Positions 28,162-36,194 of a DNA stretch of 64,000 bases are shown in pieces (position 1 is the stretch's first letter; each line of letters begins with the position of its first letter). The position numbers were made by a program, and so were the translations under genes. Source of the DNA: JAHRVQ01 sp051278195 (GTDB lineage: Bacteria > Pseudomonadota > Gammaproteobacteria > Pseudomonadales > Azotimanducaceae); contig JBNMQM010000005.1 in the NCBI GenBank assembly GCA_051278195.1, positions 49,397-113,396 on the forward strand, in the 5' to 3' direction. The notes under the pieces were generated by a model. It ran no database searches. It worked only from the letters and a program-made list of their open reading frames with translations, and was not told where the DNA came from.

Positions 28162-28577
28162 GCGCCAACATTCTCCATTGAGGCCCAGGGTTCGGCGGGC
28201 TTCAGCGACTCACCACGTTGCAACAATTCGATGGAGATGTTGTCCGGCGACCGTACGAATGCCATATGGCCATCACGGGGTGGTCGATTGATGGTGACAC
28301 CACCGTCAAGCAAACGCTGGCAGGTGGCATAGATGTCATCGACCGCATAAGCGAGATGGCCAAAATTTCGACTACCCTCGCCAAGCGCATCGCCATCCCA
28401 GTTATAGGTCAGTTCTACCTGAGCTTCGCTATCTCCTGGCGCGGCAAGAAATACCAGAGTAAATCGGCCACCCTCGTTCTCGTAACGACTTAATTCTTCT
28501 AAACCCAATTTGTCGCAGTAGAAATCCAGGGACGCATCGATATCGTTTACCCGAACCATGGTGTGCAAATACTTCAT
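28155..28577 (-). CDS. VOC/glyoxalase I-like protein
   Basis: A 140-residue vicinal-oxygen-chelate protein starting KYLHTMVRVNDIDASLDFYC, as in lactoylglutathione lyase, with an ELTYNWD strand holding the metal Glu and a C-terminal SPDNISIELLQRG with the second Glu. It may detoxify methylglyoxal as a glutathione adduct. The ATG at 28577 fits the family; the frame stays open to 28640 but that part has no similarity. It precedes the phosphatase in the same transcript. Confidence 0.85.
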   Translation of the reverse strand: MKYLHTMVRVNDIDASLDFYCDKLGLEELSRYENEGGRFTLVFLAAPGDSEAQVELTYNWDGDALGEGSRNFGHLAYAVDDIYATCQRLLDGGVTINRPPRDGHMAFVRSPDNISIELLQRGESLKPAEPWASMENVGAW

Positions 28578-28688
28578 AAAGCTGACAACTCGCAAAAAAA
28601 CCACAGCATAGAGTTCCACTGCTCTCCATTCAATAGTCATTCAACTGGCATTCGCCTGACGCTTGCAGCAAATATCAAACCCAATAAT

Positions 28689-28716
28689 TTGACGCATTTG
28701 AAAACTGGTCTATAAC
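28689..28716 (+). promoter_or_regulatory. Sigma-70-type promoter for the giant coiled-coil gene
   Basis: TTGACG (28689-28694), a 16-base spacer and TATAAC (28711-28716) match a sigma-70 promoter. It lies about 80 bases before the ATG of the 1450-residue coiled-coil protein, in the divergent gap after the VOC gene. Confidence 0.6.
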
Positions 28717-28793
28717 TAATAGAACGCGCGACAAAGGAATGGCGCCTGAATTGGCACTGAGTGCCAACTTTCAGGCAGCACTGGGGTAAGGAC

Positions 28794-31700
28794 ATGGATC
28801 AAAAGCAGAGAAAACTGCCAAAGTCTAAAAAGGCGATGGAATACCGGGTCTACTGGCTGGAACGTAAGCTGACCCATATGAAACTGAACGAGAAACGGGA
28901 ACTAAATAGAACCTGCATCGAAACCATGCCGGACTCCCCGATGAAGGACTTGATGCACCTCAACAATGAGTTTCATCGGGCCAACGAAATGGCCACTGGA
29001 CTCAAAAAATTCACAGAGGAATTGAATCAGGACACACTAAAGCTCAACGAACGCTCCGAACGGTTGCATGAGGTGGGCGCAGAAAAGCTTAGCGCCACAG
29101 ACCGTTCTAACCGTCAGGCGCTGCGTCTGCAGGAAAGAGGCCGCAAGATAAATAAGGAGTCGTTGCGGACCACGACTTTGAGCCGCGCCATCAATAAAGC
29201 CTCTCGTGACGTAATGACCGAAGCTCAGGGCCGCATCGAAGAAGCCAGTTATCTATCTGACTTAACGCGCGCCCAGCACACGGCAACTGACTCGCTTAAT
29301 CAGCGTACCCGCAATCTCAATCAGGAAGCGGTAAAGGCCACCGCAGAGAGCCTGAAGTTAAACCGAACACTCGCTGATACGACAGATACGACCCGAGCGC
29401 TGAACCAGAAGTCACATCAGCTTCAAGATGAATTGGACCAGTTAAAGGCTACTTTAGCCGCATTGAGCGACGACAACCTGGTGATAAATGCCAGCACCGA
29501 AGCCAGTCTCCAACAACTTAAGATTAGCGAGCAGAACGTCCAAGACGCGACGACCGAAGCAAAAGACCTCGTGACGCTTGGCAAAAAGCAGATTAGACAG
29601 ACCAAAACACTCATCATTCAAACAAAAGGGCTCAACGAAGCATCGACCACTGCCACCAAAAACAGCTTGGAAATCCAACAATCCGTCGAGCAACACCTAC
29701 AGGAGAGTCGCCAGGAGTTTGAAACTCTGAATGTAACGACCATCGAACAGGTCGGAGATTTGCTCAGCCAAAGCCGAGACGAAATTGAAGCCCACCAGGC
29801 AAGGCAAACCGCAACCCTCCTCCAGCTCAGCAAGGGCCACGAGATTAAGCTGAACAACAAAGTCGATGACAGCCTCAGCCAAACAGCAGCACAGCTTCTC
29901 GCCGCCAGTGATGCGAACTCAGCGAAACTGGAGCAACAACTTGCCGAAGCTGACGATTCAATCAGTGAACTTCGCCACAAGGCAATCCATGAACTTGCTC
30001 GATTGAGCAATGATACTCGCGATGAAACCTCTGCCACCGTGGGTCAATTTGGACAGGACGCGCGATTACGATTCATCGCTTTTGAGAGTCGGGCGAATCA
30101 ACTCACCGAGGGATTCGTGGCACAAACAACAGCCGATCTGGCATCGTTTCAGGCCCAAAGCACGGAACGGATAAAGGACGCCGATGACCTGCTTCAGGTA
30201 CTTTCCGGGAGAACAAAGCAGAACCTTGATCAAAGCGAACAATTTACCAACGAAACACGCCAACTGAATCGCGAGACTCGCGATGTCAATAAAGACACCA
30301 AACAACTTAACGCTGCGACAGAAAGCCTTGTGAATCGCTCACAGGAGGCCATCAGCCAAATTGATAGTGCTATCCAAGAAGTGAATTCGGTCGGACGAAA
30401 GCTATTTCGCGAAACTCGAGAGTTGCAAGATCGCTCTAACTTGATGAACGAGACAAGCGGGCAGTTGCACGATGAGACGACAGAGATCAACCACCGGTCT
30501 TTAGCTATCCAGTCTGAGTCTCTGCAGACCCAGTCACTCTCCCAGGAGATTAATAGCCACAGCCTTGAACTGAATGTTGAAACCCAGCGAATTCATGCGA
30601 GCTATCTTGAAACCCGAGACAATAATACTGCCTTAGTGACGGACCTACAGACCCTACGCGCGTCGCTGGTAGGCATTAGTGAAACGGTTGAAGCGGAATT
30701 AAAGTCGACTCGGAGTTCAAAACAAGAAAGTGATACCGCAACCGCCAACATCCAAATTTTAGGCCAGAAAAGTCGCGAACTAAATAACCAAACCAACGAG
30801 TTGATCCACGCCACCACCGCCATCATTGAAGAATCAAAACAACACAATCAACAAACTGAATCTCTCATTCAGGGTGCACAACGGATTCACCATGAACTAG
30901 AAAGCTTGCGAGATGAAGTCCGCGCCTCGAAAGGCCACGCGAATGATGCTGCCGATTCCGCCATTCAGGCTGTAGAGGTCATCGCAGCAGTGCAAGTCGG
31001 TTTGATCACCGCGACCCAGCAATCTGAAGCTGCAACAGCTGAAGCCCTTGGAAAAATTGAAGCGCTCTCTGCTATCTCAACGGAAGCTGAAACGATCAAT
31101 GCAGATGCTAAGCTCGCTCAAGCTGAATTGAAGCAAGTGGTCGTAGACTCGCGCAACATAAACGATGAGTTCATGCGCGGCCTTGAGTCCGTCAGTAAAC
31201 AAGCCAAGCAGACAGACCTAGAAGCCAATCACGTACTGAATGAGACGCGCACGTTACAGAATGAGATTAATAATATTCTACAGCTTCGGCATGGTATCAA
31301 CGGCTTCCAACAAAGCGTTGATATCTGTCAGGAAAGACTCCAAGACCTCTCGTCGTCGGTTGCACTTTGTCAGGAAGATACCACCGGACAGGCTGATCTA
31401 ATTGGTCAGTACCAGCGTCGAATAGACGCTTTTCAGGGGGATGTTTCTCGATACCGAGATTCAGTAATGCAGTTCGACGGCCGCGCTCGTCAACTCGAAT
31501 CGACCGTGGCTGACGTCAACAACAGGCTTGAAGAAATCGACCAAATGGAGCAGGAGCGACTTGCTGAGCAGGTTGAGAAAATGCGCAAACTTGAACTCGA
31601 TATGCGCCAAAGTTTGTCTGAAAAGCAAATCCAGTTAGACAACAGCATCGATGAACTACAGGCAAAAACAGAAAGACAACTCGAAACGCTCAGCAACGAC

Positions 31701-33146
31701 ATATTGAAGGATGTAGATCAGCGTCTGCAATCCGTGAACGAACAAACGGATGCGCGCCTCATCAAGACCAGTGAAACGATTCAGGATCTAGGTAGCGATT
31801 TCAACAATCTCAATCGATCCTTAATGGACGAAATACGTGCACTCAAGACCCAAACCTCTGCTGTTAAAGAACAACATGGGGTGTTTCAACAGGAGCAGCG
31901 AACGCAAACCAGTGAGCAAAAGAAACGCGCCCAAAATCAGGACTTTGAACTTGATACGATTCGGCATCAGCTAGAAAACTATCAAAGGCTGCTTGAAACT
32001 CAATTCGACAATCAACCCCATCAAGAGCTGCAGCAACGCGTCAAATCCATAGAAGGCAATTTGCGCCAACATCAGCGAATGCTCAAGGTACACGAAAGCC
32101 AGCAAGAGAAACTTGGCCAAGATGACCGAGTCGAAGAACTTAGACAGATGGTTGAAACGATGGGCCGCTCGATGCAGGACGTGAGCACCGTGAATGAAGA
32201 TTTAAAACGCTCGCTAGAGGATACAAAAAGCAGCAACCAAAACCTGCAACATAACAATCAGACACTAGAATCCTCTCTGCAAAGCCGCCAGGAAGAAGTC
32301 AATAATTGTTTCCAACGTATTCAACGCCTAGAGACGAGAGAAGCCAACTTCGAAGAGATGATAACGGCACTCAAATCTCGCGACACCGATACACAGCAAA
32401 CTCTTTTACAAATGCGTTCAGCAGTTAAAGATTCAACTCGTGCGATGCGCGAGACGCAAAAAACCCTCGAAAAACTCAACCAACCTGAACCACCGAATCA
32501 AGCCGAGAAAAAGCGCGACTGGCTATCCGCGCCCAAGCAGGCGGTTATGACATCACTGTTCGCCGCGCTAGTCACTGGTTTAACTTTCCTTGGTTTTGAT
32601 GAAGTAAACGCCTCTTTCCTCCAAGATGAATCCGTAGCGGTGCTAGAAGCGACTCCGCGATTACTTGCTCTACCTCCTCAACGCGTTTCATTGGACAAAA
32701 CATTAAGTTCTCTCACTCGGGCCAACGGTACCATCGCCGATCTCGGAGAATTCGCTTGGCCTGTTAACTTTGGTATTGTCGATCCAGAGGCCATTGAGTA
32801 CCGGACTCATCATCAGGGTATTAGTATCAAGGGTGAATTTGGTGACCCCGTGGTGGCGGTCAACGACGGTAAAGTCATCTACAGCGGCAACGAAATTCGC
32901 GGTTATGGAAACATGATCGTCATTCAACATGATGACGATCTCGTCTCAATCTATGCCAACAACCAATTTAACTATGTCACCGAGGGCGATTCGATTAGAC
33001 GCGGCCAGTTGATCGGTGACATCGGCCAATTGTTTAATGAAGATGCCGCCGGCCTCTACTTCGAAATCCGCCACAACGGCGAACCAGAAGACCCCTTTAA
33101 CTACCTCCGCAGCAATCAGAGCATGGACTTACTGACGGCGGGCTAA
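28794..33146 (+). CDS. Giant coiled-coil protein with EnvC-like LytM domain
   Basis: The protein has 1450 residues. The first ~1240 are almost entirely coiled coil, rich in Gln, Asn, Glu, Leu and Thr, with recurring seven-residue LNxxTxx patterns and no signal peptide. One hydrophobic segment follows (about 1250-1268), then a linker and a LytM/M23 domain (about 1320-1445). The domain lacks zinc ligands: HxGxD is HQGIS, the YAH motif is YANN, and HLHFE is replaced by GLYFEIR, as in the divisome amidase activator EnvC. ATG at 28794 follows aagga; an upstream GTG at 28761 is possible. A cytoplasmic rod with a periplasmic EnvC-like head is the likely topology. Confidence 0.85.
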   Translation: MDQKQRKLPKSKKAMEYRVYWLERKLTHMKLNEKRELNRTCIETMPDSPMKDLMHLNNEFHRANEMATGLKKFTEELNQDTLKLNERSERLHEVGAEKLSATDRSNRQALRLQERGRKINKESLRTTTLSRAINKASRDVMTEAQGRIEEASYLSDLTRAQHTATDSLNQRTRNLNQEAVKATAESLKLNRTLADTTDTTRALNQKSHQLQDELDQLKATLAALSDDNLVINASTEASLQQLKISEQNVQDATTEAKDLVTLGKKQIRQTKTLIIQTKGLNEASTTATKNSLEIQQSVEQHLQESRQEFETLNVTTIEQVGDLLSQSRDEIEAHQARQTATLLQLSKGHEIKLNNKVDDSLSQTAAQLLAASDANSAKLEQQLAEADDSISELRHKAIHELARLSNDTRDETSATVGQFGQDARLRFIAFESRANQLTEGFVAQTTADLASFQAQSTERIKDADDLLQVLSGRTKQNLDQSEQFTNETRQLNRETRDVNKDTKQLNAATESLVNRSQEAISQIDSAIQEVNSVGRKLFRETRELQDRSNLMNETSGQLHDETTEINHRSLAIQSESLQTQSLSQEINSHSLELNVETQRIHASYLETRDNNTALVTDLQTLRASLVGISETVEAELKSTRSSKQESDTATANIQILGQKSRELNNQTNELIHATTAIIEESKQHNQQTESLIQGAQRIHHELESLRDEVRASKGHANDAADSAIQAVEVIAAVQVGLITATQQSEAATAEALGKIEALSAISTEAETINADAKLAQAELKQVVVDSRNINDEFMRGLESVSKQAKQTDLEANHVLNETRTLQNEINNILQLRHGINGFQQSVDICQERLQDLSSSVALCQEDTTGQADLIGQYQRRIDAFQGDVSRYRDSVMQFDGRARQLESTVADVNNRLEEIDQMEQERLAEQVEKMRKLELDMRQSLSEKQIQLDNSIDELQAKTERQLETLSNDILKDVDQRLQSVNEQTDARLIKTSETIQDLGSDFNNLNRSLMDEIRALKTQTSAVKEQHGVFQQEQRTQTSEQKKRAQNQDFELDTIRHQLENYQRLLETQFDNQPHQELQQRVKSIEGNLRQHQRMLKVHESQQEKLGQDDRVEELRQMVETMGRSMQDVSTVNEDLKRSLEDTKSSNQNLQHNNQTLESSLQSRQEEVNNCFQRIQRLETREANFEEMITALKSRDTDTQQTLLQMRSAVKDSTRAMRETQKTLEKLNQPEPPNQAEKKRDWLSAPKQAVMTSLFAALVTGLTFLGFDEVNASFLQDESVAVLEATPRLLALPPQRVSLDKTLSSLTRANGTIADLGEFAWPVNFGIVDPEAIEYRTHHQGISIKGEFGDPVVAVNDGKVIYSGNEIRGYGNMIVIQHDDDLVSIYANNQFNYVTEGDSIRRGQLIGDIGQLFNEDAAGLYFEIRHNGEPEDPFNYLRSNQSMDLLTAG

Positions 33147-33158
33147 AGGCATTTTCGT

Positions 33159-34130
33159 TTACTCTTCAGAGGACAGAATGACTTTACCTATGACCTCGCG
33201 ATCCACGATCAGTTGGTAGCCTGCGACCACCTCGTCCATTGGTAACACATGAGAAACAAATGGCTTAATTCTGCCATGGCCCAGCCAGTCCAGGAGTTGT
33301 GCGTTCATGGCTCTGACTCGGTCGGGTTTATGTTTTTGCAACCCGCCTACGGTATAACCTAAGACGCTGACATCTTTGACGAGCAAATGATTGGTCTTCG
33401 CCAAAGCGGGCCGGCCACTGGCAAACCCGACAATAAGAATTCGACCAAAGGGTGCAATAGAGCGCATCGATTCGTCGAATACATCACCACCGACAGGATC
33501 ATAGATCACATCCGCGCCTAGATTATTCGTTAACGCCTTAACTTGATCTCGAAACCCATCAGCATTATTGATGCCATGATCAGCACCCAATTTTGCGGCT
33601 ACCATCAGCTTTTGTTCTGAAGAAGCGGTAGCGATTACGCGAGCCCCCATCAGCTTGCCTAAATCAACGGCTGCCAGACCTACGCCACCACCAGCGCCAT
33701 GCACGAGCAACGTTTCGCCTGGCTGAATGCGCGCTAGCTCTAAGCCGTATAGAGCCGTGAGGTAATTGCTTCTGAATGACGCCGCGACAGTTAGATCTAT
33801 GCCGTCTGGGACTTTTGTGATCTGCGACACACTGACTGTGGCGTATTCAACGCAACCGCTGGGGCACAACACAGCGGCGCCAACCTTCAGTTCTGAGACA
33901 GCTGAACCCACTTCAACAATGACCCCAGCCCCCTCTCCGCCTACCACAAACGGCAGATCGGACTTAATTTGGTAGTTGCCCTCAAAACGAACAAGATCAC
34001 CGAAGGCAAGACCCCTTGCCTTGATCGCGACTTTAACTTCGTCAGGCCCGGGCGCGGGCGGGTCGTCCACTTCTCTCACGACGAGGTCTCGATAACTTCC
34101 CAATTTCTCACAAAGTACAGCTTTCATCAC
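33159..34130 (-). CDS. NADPH:quinone oxidoreductase-like zinc-free MDR protein
   Basis: A 323-residue medium-chain dehydrogenase/reductase of the quinone-oxidoreductase group. GEGAGVIVEVG is in the catalytic domain, and LVHGAGGGVGLAAVDLGK is the nucleotide-binding fold, followed by YDPVGGDVF. The zinc-binding cysteines of alcohol dehydrogenases are absent. Two Met codons in tandem open the frame. It probably reduces quinones or enones with NADPH. It ends 12 bases from the stop of the coiled-coil gene on the other strand. Confidence 0.9.
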   Translation of the reverse strand: MMKAVLCEKLGSYRDLVVREVDDPPAPGPDEVKVAIKARGLAFGDLVRFEGNYQIKSDLPFVVGGEGAGVIVEVGSAVSELKVGAAVLCPSGCVEYATVSVSQITKVPDGIDLTVAASFRSNYLTALYGLELARIQPGETLLVHGAGGGVGLAAVDLGKLMGARVIATASSEQKLMVAAKLGADHGINNADGFRDQVKALTNNLGADVIYDPVGGDVFDESMRSIAPFGRILIVGFASGRPALAKTNHLLVKDVSVLGYTVGGLQKHKPDRVRAMNAQLLDWLGHGRIKPFVSHVLPMDEVVAGYQLIVDREVIGKVILSSEE

Positions 34131-34208
34131 CTTCCCAGCGACGTCTCCAGCGAGACATCAGTCATTGTGTTATGTTGCGATATTCAAAATATCCAAGGGG
34201 AATTTCAA

Positions 34209-34634
34209 ATCATTTGGAGCAAAATTTTTGCCTCTGCGGCTATCCTAGTATTGCTCGCCGGTTGCGGCAACAACGAAGGTAGCGCCGAACAGGCCGGCAA
34301 AGCCATCGATAATGCCGCTGAAAGTGCGGTCGAAAAGACAGCCGATATGATCGATTCGATGACCACCGACGACATGGTTGACGATACCGTTTCGGCAATG
34401 AAAGATTCCACCAGCGATCTTATGTCGAGCGCCCAGAAAGCGAGCCAGAATGCTTACGATGCGGCAAAAAGTTCCGCCGACGAGGCGCTGGCAGAAGCCA
34501 AAGACTCCGGCAAAGAAATTATGGCGGATGCAAAATCCAGCGCTAATGCGTACAGCAAAACACTAGCGGAAAAAGCGACCAAAGAAGCCGCCAAAACGAA
34601 ACGCAAAGCTGCAGAGGCTCTCTCCAAGGACTAA
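34209..34634 (+). CDS. Ala-rich lipoprotein with apparent ATC/ATT start
   Basis: The frame encodes a lipoprotein signal (KIFASAAILVLLAGC) followed by about 120 residues of low-complexity, Ala/Ser/Asp/Lys-rich helical sequence resembling an apolipoprotein- or LEA-like amphipathic helix. A strong site aagggg (34195-34200) lies eight to eleven bases before ATC (34209) and ATT (34212), and no ATG, GTG or TTG is in frame there. The nearest in-frame GTG (34167) and ATG (33969) lack ribosome-binding sites and would spoil the signal peptide. An ATT/ATC start or a sequence error is implied. Confidence 0.65.
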   Translation: MIWSKIFASAAILVLLAGCGNNEGSAEQAGKAIDNAAESAVEKTADMIDSMTTDDMVDDTVSAMKDSTSDLMSSAQKASQNAYDAAKSSADEALAEAKDSGKEIMADAKSSANAYSKTLAEKATKEAAKTKRKAAEALSKD

Positions 34635-34649
34635 TAGCTTAAGGACTAA

Positions 34650-35141
34650 TTACATCCCTACGCTTTTTTGAGACTTCGTTTTTTGAGCAACCAAAGTTCC
34701 TACGCCTTTGATCTGTTCCATGTTTTGGAGCGTCATGGCGCAGGCTCTTGCTGCTTCAGCACCCTTGATCAGGAAATGATCAAAGAAAAACTCCGCTCTT
34801 CCTTCGCTCATAAAATCTTGCGCCGTCAGAATGCCGTAAATAACCGGCACTTCTGTCTCCATTTGGATCGCCATGATGCTATCCATCACGGACTGGGCAA
34901 CAAATTCATGATGATACACTCCATGATCAACAATCAATCCAGATACTGCTATAGCATCGTACTGCCCTTGATTAGCCAATAATTTTGTCAACAGAGGAAT
35001 CTCAACGACCCCTGGTGCTTCAAAAAATTCCAATTGAACGCTTGTGCCAACCAACGGCTCAATGGCTTCTGCAAACCCACGTTTAAATTGATCAACAATT
35101 TCCTTGTGCCAGCAGGACTGGACAAATGCAATGTGATACAT
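34650..35141 (-). CDS. ribH: RibH2-type 6,7-dimethyl-8-ribityllumazine synthase
   Basis: The 163-residue protein resembles Brucella-type RibH2. The start IAFVQSCWHKEIVDQ aligns with its FIQARWH segment, and PGVVEIPL, HHEFVAQSVMD and ETEVPVIYGILT follow, with FDHFLIKGAEAA near the end. The enzyme condenses an aminouracil with dihydroxybutanone phosphate to make the riboflavin precursor. No other rib gene is adjacent, and I see no FMN riboswitch in the 150 bp upstream. It may be a second, specialised copy. Confidence 0.88.
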   Translation of the reverse strand: MYHIAFVQSCWHKEIVDQFKRGFAEAIEPLVGTSVQLEFFEAPGVVEIPLLTKLLANQGQYDAIAVSGLIVDHGVYHHEFVAQSVMDSIMAIQMETEVPVIYGILTAQDFMSEGRAEFFFDHFLIKGAEAARACAMTLQNMEQIKGVGTLVAQKTKSQKSVGM

Positions 35142-35294
35142 GGTAGTTACCTGAAAAGATCCGCTTGCAAGAAGTACCTAGTAGCCAATAATATCAGCGC
35201 CGTTTGTCAGAAGACTTTGTCGGTAGCGGTCGACAGGCCGAACGTACGACCAAGTTGTACATTATCTAGACTGGACCCCCGTTCGGCAAGCCCA

Positions 35295-36194
35295 TCATTC
35301 TGCTGAATACATTATCTGACGGATGTCGTAGCTTTCACCCAGAAGCTTCAGCAGACCTTTTTCACCGCCCATGTGCAATGCGCCAACCACCACAAAGTAG
35401 GTCTTATCGGTATCCGCCAGAAAGCGGCCAATTTGCACGGCCATTTTTTCATTTCGTTGATCCAGCAATCGTTCAAATTGCTCCGCCAAATCAGGATGCC
35501 GTTCGTAGTCTGAAGCGGACGCGTCGTACATAGCTTCGGCATCGCCCCTGGCCCAGGCTTTTATCAGTACGTCGATAAACTCAGGTGCCTCGTCGCGATG
35601 TTGCAGCGCAAGCTTTAAGCCTAGTTCCTGGACCCGCGGTGAATCACCGCTGAGCAGCTCGATTTGCTCCTCAAAGGTTTCTAACGCGAGAACCGGCTTA
35701 CCAGCTTTCCTCGCCTTTTGCTGATAGTGCAAATCGATCCCCTTGGCTGAATCGAAGCCTAGTTTGCGAAGTTCGATCAAGCCGACATTGACCGATAGCA
35801 TCCAGGGTCGCACCTGCTCAAACTGGCCAATATCAATGTTATTAGATTGAAAGTAGGCTTTGAGTAAAACGAGAGTCTCTTCGGCAAGCTGCGTGTAGAT
35901 TGTCTCATGACCGGCAAAGAACCCCTTCTGTTGCATCAAACGGTCAGCAACAATACCGGTTGAGTCCCGCATATCAACTTCAAATACAGTCAGGTCCGAC
36001 TCAAGAAAGGCCGCTTCAACCGGCGCAGGTAATGGATACATATCGGGTCGCATCACATGGATAGAACCCAGCAGGTAGACCTTCGCTTGTTCACTCTCCA
36101 ACACCCAGAAACTGATCGGCTTGGCGGCAGTCGCAATATGACTGCAACCCAGCAGCACTGCCAAAAACGCAACCAATAGAATTTTAGGGCGCAT
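35295..36194 (-). CDS. TraB/GumN-family exported protein
   Basis: A 299-residue TraB/GumN protein with both GxxH motifs (LLGSIHVM and VGALHMGGEKGLL) and the conserved acidic FEVDMRD segment. A lipoprotein-like signal precedes (LLVAFLAVLLGC), so it is probably envelope-anchored. The family is related to the Tiki metalloprotease fold. The ATG at 36194 starts 11 bases inside the end of the upstream gene, which favours coupling. Of the three exported proteins in this operon it is the only one whose key residues look intact. Confidence 0.85.
   Translation of the reverse strand: MRPKILLVAFLAVLLGCSHIATAAKPISFWVLESEQAKVYLLGSIHVMRPDMYPLPAPVEAAFLESDLTVFEVDMRDSTGIVADRLMQQKGFFAGHETIYTQLAEETLVLLKAYFQSNNIDIGQFEQVRPWMLSVNVGLIELRKLGFDSAKGIDLHYQQKARKAGKPVLALETFEEQIELLSGDSPRVQELGLKLALQHRDEAPEFIDVLIKAWARGDAEAMYDASASDYERHPDLAEQFERLLDQRNEKMAVQIGRFLADTDKTYFVVVGALHMGGEKGLLKLLGESYDIRQIMYSAE

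Noticed and set aside
29423..32257. Many Leu/Ser-rich minus-strand frames opposite the giant coiled-coil gene
   Set aside because: They are antisense shadows produced by the biased Glu/Gln/Ser codons of the coiled coil.
33969..34208. ATG-initiated 221-residue version of the lipoprotein
   Set aside because: It would overlap the divergent oxidoreductase gene by 160 bases and bury the signal peptide and lipobox 80 residues inside.
35142..35294. Possible FMN riboswitch upstream of the lumazine synthase
   Set aside because: The conserved RFN segments are not found in this 150-bp leader.
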